A stretch of 64,000 nucleotides of DNA from Dromiciops gliroides. Lineage: Eukaryota > Chordata > Mammalia > Microbiotheria > Microbiotheriidae. Made by a program: the position numbers and the translations under genes. The notes below the pieces were generated by a model. That model made no database searches. It worked only from the letters and a program-made list of their open reading frames with translations, and was not told where the DNA came from. The stretch is from the NCBI RefSeq assembly GCF_019393635.1, contig NC_057864.1:88426382-88490381 (forward strand), read 5' to 3'. Below, one piece after another: positions 1-11,099 of the stretch; position 1 is the first letter of the stretch; each line of letters starts with the position of its first letter.

Positions 1-213
1 CCTGTAAATTGCTGGAAATTACACACTCACCTGTGCCTGCAAAACATCTCAGATATCATTTTTCTGATAAAGGCTTTTGAGGGGAGGCAGTCTATACATA
101 CTTAAAGGGAACTCCTCTTGGCAAAGCCATGAAGGTCACAAAGGCTTTAGCACCCCCAGCTTCCTTCTACATCCTCAGTGTCCCCCCGCCCCACAGAGCT
201 CACCAGTCCATAG

Positions 214-306
214 ATTGAGAACCTGAAAGGACCTCAGAAGCCATCTAAGGTAGTAAGTGGAAGAAGTAGAAATTGAACCCAGGTCCTCTAACACCAAATC
301 TATTAT
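214..306 (+). repeat. MIR-like SINE remnant
   Basis: Matches the 3' part of marsupial MIR elements: a 'gaacctgaaaggacctcaga' type block followed by 'gaacccaggtcctct'. Old and fragmentary. Confidence 0.5.
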
Positions 307-309
307 CAA

Positions 310-1135
310 CAGAAAATAGAGGAGGGTTCAATGAACAGAGACAAGACAGACTGGAAAATTCCAGAAAGACTGCAAAATGGGAATAGAAGCAGCTGTGGTG
401 GCAGAATATAAGTATGTGCCCCTCGGGACCTGGGGGAGAAGAGCAGAAGCTTGGCTCTTTTGGGGGGTCACTTTTCATTCAGGAGGGTGATCCTTTGGCA
501 AAAGAGACAGAGAGGGTAAAGAGGGTCCTTAAGAGACACTGTGTGCTCCAGGCCATATTGACATCTTTTTATAGAAAAGTCGGATAGTACACCAAGAAAT
601 AGAAGTCTAGCCAACAGGTATCTTGGTGAGGCCAGTATAAGGGTGTTTATTCCATTAAATTTGATGGAAAAGCTACAAGATATAGCCCCAACCTTCGGGC
701 TCCACCCCAGCAGCTCTCCAGACAACTGTAAGCAATCTTGTTTATTTAGCTCTTGGGGAAAGCCAGAGAAAATCCTCCTCTCCTTTCCCCAACCACCATC
801 TCCTTCCAACTATGTTCTGCCGCCCCAGTGTGAAGATCCAAAAGGATGTGTAAAGAACACAGAGACAATAGAAATGAGATGTCAAAGAATTGGGTTAGGA
901 AATGAAGACATTATCTTAGCAGAAGCCCTGTCTCTAAGAAAATGTGTTATTTTTCACTCCTGCTTCTTGGACCACAGCCCCTACTCCCAGTAATGCAGAC
1001 TTCTCCTGTCACCACCACCCAAATCATATCAGATCAGACACTCACCTGCTGGCCATTTTCACTGAATCAGATTGGCAAAGCCAAACAGAAAGGAAAATGC
1101 CATGCTGGAGGGGTTATGAGGAAATAGGTCCATTA
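310..1135. other. unassigned intergenic sequence
   Basis: I recognise no gene or repeat family here. Open frames on both strands are short and overlap each other, with no recognisable protein similarity. Confidence 0.4.
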
Positions 1136-1139
1136 ATGC

Positions 1140-1698
1140 TTAGCTGAAATAGAACCAGTCATTCTGGAAAGCAATTTGAAACTCTTCTCTAAAAGACACC
1201 AAGATGTTCATACCCTTGGATCAAGCAAGCAATACCACCACTAGGTCTATATCCCCCAAAGAAATCAAAGAAAGAGGAAAACAACCCAAACATACAAAAT
1301 ATTTATAGCAACTCTTTGTGTGTTTGGTGGCAAAGAACTGGAAACTAAGAAGGCCCATCAAATAGGGAATGATTAAATGAATTATGGTATGTTATGGATG
1401 CCATTGTGCTGTTAGAAAAAAAAAAGAAATCATAAAAACTATTGCAGAGATACCTAGGAAGATGTGTATGAACCAGGGAAGAGTGAAGTGAGTAGACCTA
1501 GGAGAAAAGTTTCTACACTAACAAAAACATGGTAAAGACAAACAATTTTGAAATACTTAAATACACTGTTCAATACTATGACCAAGCATTATTCCAGAGG
1601 ACTCGAGATGAGATATGTAACCCAACTCCTGCATAATGAGATATATTTTCGGACATGGCCAATGCAGGAATGTATTTTTGCTTAACTATACATATTTA
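1140..1698 (+). repeat. L1 LINE 3' fragment
   Basis: Resembles the end of L1 ORF2 and the 3' UTR of marsupial L1, including the 'atttatagcaactct' and 'gcaaagaactggaaacta' blocks. Frame-disrupted and 5'-truncated. Confidence 0.6.
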
Positions 1699-1699
1699 T

Positions 1700-1950
1700 A
1701 TGGCAGCTAGGTGACAAAATAGATAGAAAGTCTGGCCTAAAGTCATGAAGATTTCTCTTCCTGAGTTCAAATCTGGCCTCTGACACTTAATAGCTGTATG
1801 ACTCTGAGCAAGTTACTTAATCCTGTTTGTCTCAGTTTCCTCATCTGTAAAATGAGCTGGTAAAGGAAATGACAAACCACTCCAGTATCTTTACCAAGAA
1901 AACCCCGAATGGGATCATGAAGAGTCAGACATGACTGAAGAACAAAATAC
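1700..1950 (+). repeat. Mar1-type SINE, full length
   Basis: Long CORE-SINE: a tRNA-like head (ggcagctaggtg), the core 'gttcaaatctggcctctgac', then a tail with 'tttcctcatctgtaaaatga' and 'gaagagtcagacatgactga'. That tail resembles the 3' end of the RTE LINE at 45100-45140, the likely source of its mobilising machinery. Confidence 0.8.
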
Positions 1951-2072
1951 ATGTTTGTAAGAAGGGTCTTGTTTTTCTTTTTGTTTTTATTTGGGGTCAG
2001 AAAAGTAGGGGGAGAGAAAATAATTTTCTACTAATTAAAAAAATATTAATTCATGTTTTAAAAAAACATGTG

Positions 2073-2219
2073 GAGGGCAGCTAAGTGGCACAGAGGATAA
2101 AGCAATGGCCCTGGATTCAGGAGGACCTGAGTTCAAAGCTGGCCTCAGACACTTGACACTTACCAGCTTGTGACCCCAGGCAAGTCACTTAACCCTCATT
2201 GCCCCACAAAAAAAAAAAA
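2073..2219 (+). repeat. WSINE1-type SINE
   Basis: tRNA-derived SINE with a Pol III A box (tggcacagagg), a B box region (gttcaaagct), the core 'cacttgacacttaccagct' and an A-rich tail. Confidence 0.9.
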
Positions 2220-2220
2220 T

Positions 2221-2884
2221 GTAGATGAAGGAGGGATTGCTGGAGACCTCAGAAGATGCTACTGTAAGATAGGAGAAGCATGTGTATTGCACTTTTGCAA
2301 CATAACTGCATTTTTAATTCAAATGTAGATAATACTTCCACTATGCTTATACTTTAGTATTCCAAGGACCTATGTTTTCACTGGTATGGTGTTCTTTCCA
2401 CTAAAACAAAACAATTCACCCAAACTTATCTAACTTTTCCCAAGTTCTTATAAAGTTTTACTACAAGATGAAAAAAATTAATATTTTTTGTGTCCTCCAA
2501 ATTTATCTAGATAATTTGGTGCCTCCCCCCAATTTATCTAGACTGGTCCTCAGTTAACAGAGACAATGTCTATTTATCAAACCCCTGCTCAAACCTTTCT
2601 AACATGATAAGGTGTTCTAAAACTTGTATTATACTAGCATAGCCTTTTATCACACAGGATCAACTCCACACCATGATGAGGCATCAAGGTAGAAATTCAT
2701 ATTAAATTCAATTTAATCATATTATAAGTTGGGCTTTTCTGGGTTAGCTTAGGAGCCAACCACCTTTTATAACATTAATCTCTTCCTCTCCATTGGCCTT
2801 TTTCTCTATAAGCATGCTCCTCTCCCCTATTACAACAAAATTAATTTCCTTCCTACTGGCTACCTCCTCTGGCTCTAATTCATT
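2221..2884. other. unassigned AT-rich intergenic sequence
   Basis: No gene or recognisable repeat. Low-complexity AT-rich DNA. Confidence 0.4.
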
Positions 2885-3660
2885 TCCGTTTCTTTCTAAC
2901 AAACTTTTTAAAAATTGTTTTTGTTACATTTTATGTTTTCTTTTTTTATGGGGCAATGGGGGTTAAGTGACTTGCCAAGGGTCACACAGCTAGTAAGTGT
3001 CAAGTGTCTGAGGTCGGATTTGAACTCAGGTCCTCCCGAATCCAGGGCCTGTGCTTTATCCATTGTGCCACCTAGCTGATCCCCTTTGTTACATTTTAAA
3101 TTCTGAACTCTCTCCCTCCCTTCCCACCCCAAACTAGAAAAATCCACCACAGATTTATAAATATACGTATAAAATCATACTATATATAATTCCATTTATT
3201 ACTTCTTTCTTTGAAAGAGAATAGCATCTTCCTTCATAGGACCTTTGAAGTTGATTTGAGTATTTATGATAATCAGAATAATTTAGTAAATTCATAATGA
3301 TTCTTCTAATAATATTGCTGTTATTTTATACAACATTCTTTTGGTTCTGTTCATTTCACTCTTCATTATTTTATGCAAATCTTTTCATGTGTGTTTTTTT
3401 TCTAAAAGCAACTAGTTCATCATTTCTTACTTACAGTAGTACTCTATCACAATCATATACCACAACTTGTTTATATGGGCATCCCCTCAATTTCCAGTTC
3501 TTTGACACCACAAAGAGAGCTGCCATAAATATTTTAGAAGATATAGGTTATTTGCCTTTTTCCCTAATCACATTGGGAAATAAACTTAATAGTGGTATTG
3601 CCGGGTCAAAAGGTATACACAGTTTTATAACTCTTTGGGCATAATTCCATATTATTAATC
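2885..3660 (-). repeat. L1 LINE 3' fragment, antisense
   Basis: Reverse-strand L1 3' region. Diagnostic blocks are 'atcacaatcatataccacaa', 'gggcatcccctcaatttcca' and 'gtggtattgccgggtcaaaa'. It is split by a WSINE1 insertion at 2934-3084 with a clear target duplication. Confidence 0.65.
2934..3084 (-). repeat. WSINE1-type SINE inserted in L1
   Basis: Minus-strand copy flanked by an exact 14-bp target duplication, tttgttacatttta, at 2920-2933 and 3085-3098. This shows endonuclease-primed insertion into the older L1. Confidence 0.93.
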
Positions 3661-3926
3661 AAACTTTGCAGGGGGGGGGTCTATATTCCCTGTCTCCATT
3701 TCCTCAGCAGCCTCTGGTTCCTCAAGTCCTTGTAATCTAATTCATTCTTCACTCCTCCACTGAAACTATACTGTCGAAGGCAAACAATAAATTACTAAAT
3801 TATTACCAAAACAAAGACATTTTCTCAGTCTTCATCTTCTTTGAAATATTTGAAACTAATAACCACCCCCTTCCTCTGGCTACTAACTCTTCTCTTGGCT
3901 TCCATGACACATGGTCCTGATTCCCG

Positions 3927-4070
3927 CCCCCCCACCTCTCTGTCTCTCTCTCTCTCTGTCCCTCTGTCTCTGTCTCTCTCTGTCTCTCTGTCTCTCTCTG
4001 TCTCTCTCTCTGTCTCTCTCTGTCGCTCTCTCTCTTTGTCTCTTTCTCTCTCTGTCTCCCTCTGTGTGTG
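3927..4070. repeat. (TCTCTG)n low-complexity tract
   Basis: Imperfect CT-rich repeat of TCTCTG/TCTC units. It creates long spurious open frames on both strands. Confidence 0.9.
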
Positions 4071-4239
4071 TTTCTTTTGTTAATTCCTTCTCTTTATCCC
4101 ATCCTATAATAATGGTAATAATAATAATATCTAATTTTAGATGGCACTTTAACATTTGCAAAGCATTTTCATATATTCTCATTGGGAATTTTTCCAAGTT
4201 TCTCTTTTGTCTTCCTCTTTCTACTCTCTCTTTTAACAA

Positions 4240-5240
4240 ATCCATCCAGTCGTATGTCTTCAAAAATGATCTCCCAACTCTTAATCTCCAGCCATGAACT
4301 TTCTCCTAGATTCCAGATTTCCATTTCCAATTGCCTTCTGGATATCTCCACCATCTGTCTTGGCAGAATCTCAGACTCAACATGTTCAAACCTAAACTCA
4401 AAATTAATATCCCAGCTACCTCCACCCACCCCCTCTGAAAACCTGTTCTTCTCCTGACTTCTCAATATCCTTTAAAAGTACACCAGTCTACAAGCCTTAT
4501 AATCATCTTTATTTATCTCTCTCTCTTACTCTCCAACAACAACCAACTAAAAGTCCTGTCAATTCTACCTCCACAATACATCTGTCTTATTCATTACCAT
4601 TTTTTTAGACTCTGGTCATAGTCTCTTAATTTCTTTTCTCCCCTAGCCATGAAACTTCTTTTCTCCCCTAGCCAATCCTGCTGGAATACTATTCCTAAAG
4701 CATATATTTGATCATATCACTCCACTGCTCAAAAACATTGAATAGCTCCCCATATCTACTGATTAAAGTCTTAACTCCTTAAACTGGCCTTCAAAGTTCT
4801 CCATTAACTGATCTCAATTTACCTTTTAAATGTTATCAACCAGCATTTCCTTTAGTATTCTACATTCCAATCAAACTGGATTATTCACTGAACTCTGGCC
4901 ATAGTTTGCCATCTTTTTTCCTTTGCATGTGCTGGTTCCTCTGCTTAGTATACCTTCCCCCCTCAATTCTGTCTGTAAAGTCACCCATCCTTCCAAGTCC
5001 AACTGAGAAAACCCTATGCTTCCTCTGAAGCAAATGCCCCATGTAGCATTCTCTGGTCCCCCTTAGTTGTAAATAATCTATACCTCCTCTGAATTTCAAA
5101 TTAGATTGTTTCTTTGCAAGACTCTTATGACATCCACTACCTTGAATTACTATTTCTATGCATGCCCTCATAGACAACAAAAAATATGTTTTGTGGATCT
5201 TTGTATGATCAAAGTTAAAATGTGCCTGACAGCTATACAG
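4240..5240 (+). repeat. L2 LINE 3' fragment
   Basis: Decayed L2 ORF2 end and 3' region. The order of 'tggatatctccaccatctgt', 'tcaacatgttcaaacctaaa' and the later 'cattgaatagctccccatat' follows the L2 consensus. A 25-bp partial tandem repeat (ttcttttctcccctag...) sits at 4631-4674. Confidence 0.6.
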
Positions 5241-5244
5241 AGAT

Positions 5245-5855
5245 TCAAGGTGCACTTTTGAATATCTATTTAAAACAACAACTCATGAGCACTAACCAGT
5301 GTTTTGCTTTTACCAGACTAAACCAGAGATCATATCAATTCAAAGAAAAAAAAAGTTAATAGAACAGCAAATAACAAGGAAAATTTTGCCCCCTCTCCCC
5401 ACCAATACACACTGGGGCATAATTCTTATTATATATTCACCCACTATTAGTGGGAGAAGGAACACATATACTCAGGAAATACATGGGGAAAGAACACACA
5501 TACACAGGACAACTTGTGTTGGAGGGACTGTGTACTACTGGGAATACTCCTGTCTCCAAAGCTGTCCCTTGCTGTTCCTCTGCATTTGCTGATGTCATCT
5601 TATACCCTGGTGATGGTATCTGTTGGGCTATTTTCTCTACTAAACTGTAAGCTGATTTCTCCACAGAACTTCTAGAGTCTAACTGTCCTTTCTAGCGTGT
5701 TACATTCTACTGTTCCTCTACTGAATTGCTGCTTTTATGGAGTCTCTTTCTTTCCCCTCAGAGTTGTTTCATGAGATAGGCTTTAGCCCAATTCTATCTG
5801 GTTTCCTTTTGTGTCTGACTATAACTTTATCCAGCTAACCAAAGGCCTTAGATCA
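5245..5855. other. unassigned intergenic sequence
   Basis: No convincing gene or repeat. Overlapping short frames on both strands show no known domain. Confidence 0.35.
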
Positions 5856-5863
5856 ATTCTATC

Positions 5864-5864
<1 letters not shown>

Positions 5865-5895
<31 letters not shown>

Positions 5896-6033
5896 TGGTG
5901 AGGCAATTAGGGTTAAATGACTCCCCCAGGGTCACACAGCTAGTAAGTGTCAAGTGTCTGAGTCTGAATTTGAACTCAGGTCCTCCTGACTCCAGGGCAG
6001 GTTCTTTATCCACGGTGCCACCTGGCTGCCCCC
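5865..6033 (-). repeat. WSINE1-type SINE with (AAC)n tail
   Basis: Minus-strand copy. Its tail is a (GTT)n run on the plus strand, i.e. (AAC)n in the element's own orientation. Target duplication attctatct lies at 5856-5864 and 6034-6042. Confidence 0.92.
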
Positions 6034-6044
6034 ATTCTATCTTT

Positions 6045-7135
6045 TTTAAAAAATTATTCCCTTATGCCTGCCTATTCTTTGGGTTAGAGCAAGAAAATTC
6101 CTTTCAACTCCCATTGTGTCCCCAGCAGCTATCACTGAATAATGCAGATTACACTGGAATTTCACTTGAGCCAGGGTAGAGAAGTCAGGTAAAACTGCTG
6201 ACCTTGACCTGTAATTTTGCAATAGCACCCAAGTCATTATTCTCCCACATCTGCATCCCACTCCCTAATATATGTGCTCAATAGATGCATTTTGTGAAAT
6301 AAACGAATAGGAAAATGCATTATGAACAACCAACAGGTCAGCAAATTTTGGGAGCTCACTGGTTAATAGAGTCTGCCAATATTTAACAATGGAAAAATAC
6401 ATAATACCTAAGATATCTTCACTGACTATTTTTAAATGTTTTATTGATGCTTTTCTAAAAATTCTCTTAGTAATATACAGGCAACCTTTCCTCATGATAA
6501 AGTACAATTAAGCAAAACAAATACTTCATCAACTATTTGTTGCATTACAGTCGTTTCAGGTCAGGTAGTGACAAACTCTCTGCTAACATTTTCCACAATC
6601 TAAGTGTATAATGGAAAAGTAAGCCTAATCCTCCATTTCTGTGAACCTACATATTTAGTGTGATTTGAAAGGTTCAGGAAAAGACCCCCACTGCCAAGAG
6701 TACTTCATGCATTCCTTTGTGTTAATGCATTGTTTTTAGCAGACATGAGTTAAAATGCAAGCATGTTACCTGGGAAACAATTCATTAGCCAGTTATGGGG
6801 AATTAGTTTATCAGTTCCCTAGAAGAAGTAAGAACCAAGAAAAGAGATTTAAAGAAGCTGAAGGGGGGGGAAATGTGCTAATTAACAGAAAAGTATGATG
6901 GTGAGGAGAAGGCTGGAAAGAGCTGTGTGGCAAGTTGTCAAGAAAGGATTAGCTGAAAGGCAAGCTACAGTGGACGACTCTGAATAACCAGGAAACAGCC
7001 TAAAGATATTGAATGCTAGCACAAGGTGGGAGGTATCTGGAAAAAAAAAAAAGAGGGGAAAGGAACTAAGAAAGGGGGGAAATAACACTAATTACATACT
7101 ATATCTACTTTTAAATTTTGCCTGAAGCCAATTAT
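6045..7135. other. unassigned intergenic sequence
   Basis: About 1.1 kb without a repeat family I can name and without a credible coding frame. Confidence 0.4.
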
Positions 7136-7139
7136 AAGA

Positions 7140-7350
7140 TATTATCATAACCAAGGAGTTCAAGGTACTTACATTGTTTCCAAAAGCTTTATGACTTCCT
7201 TGTAAGGTAAGGGGCAGCAGTAGTTATTTCCATCATAAAGATAAAACTCCTAGGCAGATAGAGACTAAGCAATTTAACTAAAGTTATAATGAAAATAGCA
7301 ATTCAGCTAGGAACAGAATGTAGTCCTCCTAATTCTCTAGTCAGTTCCTC
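7140..7350 (+). repeat. MIR-like SINE remnant
   Basis: Weak match to the marsupial MIR core: a 'cttgtaaggtaaggggcagc' segment followed by 'tagtcctcctaattctctag'. Highly diverged. Confidence 0.4.
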
Positions 7351-7416
7351 CTCCCTGGAAAAATAATGAAGACAGGTGAGGGGGGTTTTTTGTTTCTTTG
7401 TTTCTTTGTTATTAAG

Positions 7417-7612
7417 TAATTCTAAATCTGGAGTCCATGAACTTTATTTATATATGTGTATGTAAATATATGCATACATATGCAAATAATGCACATATAT
7501 AAATAATGATTTCGATATAATTGGTTTGGTTTGCAATACTATATATTTTTTGTGCATATAAAAACTATTCTAAGAAGGGTTCCATAGACTTTATCAGACT
7601 GCCAAAGGATCA
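7417..7612. mobile_element. MITE family 2 copy (hAT-like)
   Basis: Diverged member of the family also present at 21733, 27278 and 45558. Shared blocks are 'gagtccatgaactt', 'atataattggttt' and 'agactgccaaagg'. No coding capacity. Confidence 0.55.
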
Positions 7613-7689
7613 ATTTTTCTTTTTTCTATTTTTCAAATTAAATGTTTTCTTTTCATAAATTAAATTTATAATTATTTTTTTCTATTTTT

Positions 7690-8185
7690 CTAATTAAAGC
7701 CCTTCATTGTCTAGCTCCAGCCTTCCTTTTCATGGGTTCGCTTCATATTACTTCATTTCACCCACTCTACAATCTAGCCAAATTGGTTTAAATGTTGATC
7801 ACTGAATTTAGCACTCCACCTCCCATATCAGCCAGAGCTTTTGCACTGGCTGTCCCTCACGTGGGAGATAAACTCCTTCCTCTTTACCTCTTAGAATCTC
7901 TGATTTCCTTCATCTCCTTTCAGGTGGCAACCTCTTAAAGTAAGCCTTTCCTCATCCTCCCCATTGATAGTGCTGTGTTCCTCCCCAAATTATCCTGTAT
8001 TGATTTGTCTGTGTGAATTGTATAAGTACTAAATAAATATACAAAAGTATATATTATATGTTGTATTCCTCCTTTCCCTCCCTTCTTGAGAGCAGGGACT
8101 GCCTCATGTTATTTTTGTTTTCCAAACACCTAGTACAGTGACTTGTACACAGCAGGTACTCAAGCAATACTTCTTAGATTGTTGA
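7690..8185 (+). repeat. L2 LINE 3' end
   Basis: Sense L2 3' region: 'agcccttcattgtctagctc', 'ttgcactggctgtccctcac', then the typical end 'agcagggactgcc...cctagtacagtgacttg...caggtactcaa'. Confidence 0.75.
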
Positions 8186-8629
8186 ATTAGATATGGTGTT
8201 GATATACAGAATGTGGAAAATAGGCATACTTTTGTTTCTGTCAATTAATAGTTTACTCATCACGTTTGATAAAAATGAGACATTACCATATTGTCTCAGT
8301 GAAAACACTGTCCTTCATGCAGGAGTATACTAGTAAATGTTTAACAATCAGCTTTTGGGAGAAAATGTATAAATGGCACACATTTAAGTCTAATCTGCAT
8401 TATTAATGTTTTCTCCATCACGTTCTTAAGTTTAAACTGTCAAAAGAATAATAAATCAAACTCTGATTTCTACAGCTGGGTCCAGCCCCCTGCCTTTATC
8501 CCATTAATTATGGTGGGGATTTGAATAATTGTATTTCAAAAGCAAAGAGAATAGTTAGGTATTTTATTCACAATAACCCTTTGAAGCAGAAAAGAAAAAT
8601 TTATTATACACTTTTTACAGTGTAGTCAG

Positions 8630-9000
8630 CCAGTCAACAAGCATTTATTAAGCATTTAGTATGTTTCAGGCACTGTGCTAAGCACTAGGTATACAAAGAA
8701 AAACAAAACCATGGCCTCTGCCTTTACAGAGCTCACATTCTAATGAGGAGAGATAATATAGAAATAACTAAGTATATATAAGAGATATATAGATTAGATG
8801 GAATGTTATTTGAAAAGGGAAAGGGAAAGGCATTAATTGCTGAGGGGACCAGGAAAGGCCTCCTACAGAAGGTGGAATTTGAGTTGTATATAGAAGGAGT
8901 CTAGGAAAACTACACAGTGGAGATAAAGAATCAACAGATTTGAAGCATGGAAGACCTGCACTGCAAAGGCATGGAAATGGAAGATGGAGTGTCATGTTCA
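8630..9000 (-). repeat. L2 LINE 3' end, antisense
   Basis: Begins with the antisense L2 terminus (caacaagcatttattaagca, caggcactgtgctaagcact) and continues into 'ggaaaggcctcctacagaag'. Confidence 0.75.
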
Positions 9001-9013
9001 AGAAATAAACTCA

Positions 9014-9155
9014 GGGGCAGCTAGGTGGTGCAGTGGATAGAGCACGGGCCCTGGAGTCAGGAGTACCCGAGTTCAAATCCGGCCTCAGACACTTAACATT
9101 TACTAGCTGTGTGACCCTGGGCACTTAACCCCAATTGCCTCACTAGAAAAAAAAA
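9014..9155 (+). repeat. WSINE1-type SINE
   Basis: Nearly complete copy with A box tggtgcagtgg and B box region gttcaaatcc. A few bases are missing from 'gggcaagtcac'. Confidence 0.92.
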
Positions 9156-9164
9156 TTGAAATGC

Positions 9165-9250
9165 TAGAAGTCTATAACTTGCCCAAGGTTACACAGCTAG
9201 TAAACAGTGAGTAGTGGTTTCCAAGCCAAGTATTCTATCTCCATAAAGTT
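9165..9250 (+). repeat. MIR-like SINE remnant
   Basis: Short MIR core: 'acttgcccaaggttacacagc tagtaa'. Confidence 0.5.
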
Positions 9251-9499
9251 GATCATCTTGAGATAAAACCATCAACCTCATAGCCCATGAACCTAAAAAG
9301 TCAGATGTTACTACTCCAAAATCTGGTAGCACTTCTGGTTAGGCAAGAAATCTCATTCAACTTCTGCCTCAATCATGTTTCAAGAAGTCAAAGGTATTTC
9401 ACCACACAGGAATCTTTGTCCCTCAATCGAAGTAATAACTATTGGGAATTGTATGTACTTGAGTAAACAAATGTCAAGTCAGTATGTATAACTTGAAAT

Positions 9500-9720
9500 C
9501 AGGATAATCTTTGAATCCAGCCTCTGACACTCACTAACTCTGATTACCCAGACAAATAACTTTACCTCTATAAATCACGGTGTTCTCAACTATAAAATGT
9601 TGTAAAATGGCTATAGTATCTTCCCAAAAATATCATTGTAAAGTTTAAAAAAGATAATGTATGCAAACAGCAAATAAATATCAACTGTTCTTAATAAGCT
9701 ATAGACAAAGCCTTCCCATC
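9500..9720 (+). repeat. MIR-like SINE remnant
   Basis: Tail half of a MIR: 'ccagcctctgacactcacta' then 'caactataaaatgttgtaaa'. Confidence 0.5.
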
Positions 9721-9744
9721 ACTTAAGGTGAGCTTCCTCAAGGT

Positions 9745-9781
9745 AACAACAATAATAATATAGCCAGCCTTTATATAGCAC
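9745..9781 (+). repeat. Marsupial MIR, 5' part (split by LTR)
   Basis: 'aataatatagccagcctt tatatagcac' is the start of the marsupial MIR family. The element resumes at 10883 on the far side of the LTR, so the two parts bracket the insertion. Confidence 0.65.
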
Positions 9782-10878
9782 TGCACAAAAAAATAATTAT
9801 TAATAACTATAACTAACCTGGAAACATCATATATAATTGGACTCATGAAAAATTATGATTATATGAAAATGATAAATTTAGAAAAATTATAATTGGGCCA
9901 TAAGTCCCTTCGTGATCGCCGTTAAAATGTGAAATATTTTTGACTTGACTGGGCCTGATTTGGGGGGGGCTAAACTATGTATGACTAAACTGGGGACTTT
10001 TGACTATTTGGCTATCTGACTTCGTTAATTTAATATGGGCTGTTTATAAAGTTCCACCACACTGCTCCCAAACTGATAGACTAAAGATTAAGAAGGCTCT
10101 TAACTAAATAATCAAAGCAGAGTTTATTTATGAGATACTATTTCAAATTAGGAATACAGGGAAATAAAGTGTACAACCTGACTGCTTTCCTGGGGTCTCT
10201 TTCCCACCTGTTGAACTTTTTGAATACAATAAGGGCCTTAGCTGCCTCCAGCCTCAGGACATGTTACACTTTCCCTGGTCAGCTATTTTCTTTTAACTCC
10301 TCTTAATCTTCACTTTCTCCAACCTTTACCCTCTGCTGACCTGCTTCTGTGCTCTCCGCTGCCTCCATTCAGTCTGTCTTCTGCTCGGTTCTTGTCCGCA
10401 CTCCCCTCGAGTCACCCCTCTAGTCCCTCTACCTAGTCCATCCTCGAGTCTGCCCCTCCTCCTTTCTAGTCAGTCCTTGCTCCTTTTCTATCTAGTCCGT
10501 CTCCCCCCTCCTGTCTCACTCCCAGGTCTATATATACCTTTTCTTCTCTCCACTCAAATCTTGGGGCTTCCTTCGCCCCCACAAACCAAGTTAATCCGCC
10601 AGTCAGAGCTGCAGCTGTGGCGAGGGGGGGGGGGGCACGGTGTGCTCTCGAGCCTCACGCCTCACAGGCTATCTTTCAGATAGCTCCGCTCAGGGCTCAG
10701 GTCGGAGGGAGCTGGGGGCTTTTTTTTCCTCCCCAGCTGTCTGACCTGGCGTCTTGTATAGCCCATGGGGCTTTTTCTCCTCAGCTGAAGCTGAGGAGGA
10801 GGGGGAGAGACCCTGAGGGCCTAAGGCTTTCTAATCTCAGCCTAAAGGTAGGGTCCCCAATCAAAATAAATTTCTACA
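9782..10878 (-). mobile_element. solo LTR of an endogenous retrovirus, antisense
   Basis: About 1.1 kb unit beginning TG and ending CA, flanked by GCAC at 9778-9781 and 10879-10882. A 4-bp duplication fits class I (gamma-type) retroviral integration. Read on the minus strand it has a TATA-like element (tatatatag, near 10530) followed by an AATAAA some 400 bp downstream, the order expected for U3-R-U5. No gag, pol or env is attached. Open frames across it, including one starting at 10617, look non-genic. The end near 9782 is less certain than the end at 10878. Confidence 0.6.
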
Positions 10879-10882
10879 GCAC

Positions 10883-11095
10883 CATAAGATTTATTTTACA
10901 AAAATTACCTCACTTCACCCTCAAAACAACCCTGGGAGATAGGTGCTATTATTATCTCTATTTCACAGATGAGGAAACAGGCAAAAAGAGATTGAGTGAA
11001 TTGTCCAAGGCCATATGGCTACTTAAGTATCTCTTGTTGATTTGAACTGGACTCTAGGTCCACTCAATCCACTGTACCGTCTAGCTGCCTCTATA
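10883..11095 (+). repeat. Marsupial MIR, 3' part
   Basis: 'ccctgggagataggtgctat', 'cagatgaggaaacaggcaaa' and 'actgtaccgtctagctgcct' continue the element that starts at 9745. Confidence 0.8.
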
Positions 11096-11099
11096 GAAA

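Noticed and set aside
3883-4297. Overlapping long frames on both strands
   Set aside because: Produced by the (TCTCTG)n tract, which lacks stops in several frames.
9014-9100. tRNA gene candidates from A and B boxes
   Set aside because: The boxes belong to the tRNA-derived SINE head. No cloverleaf or anticodon arm can be formed.
10617-11045. 142-codon plus-strand frame
   Set aside because: Spans the antisense LTR and the MIR 3' part. No retroviral or cellular protein similarity.
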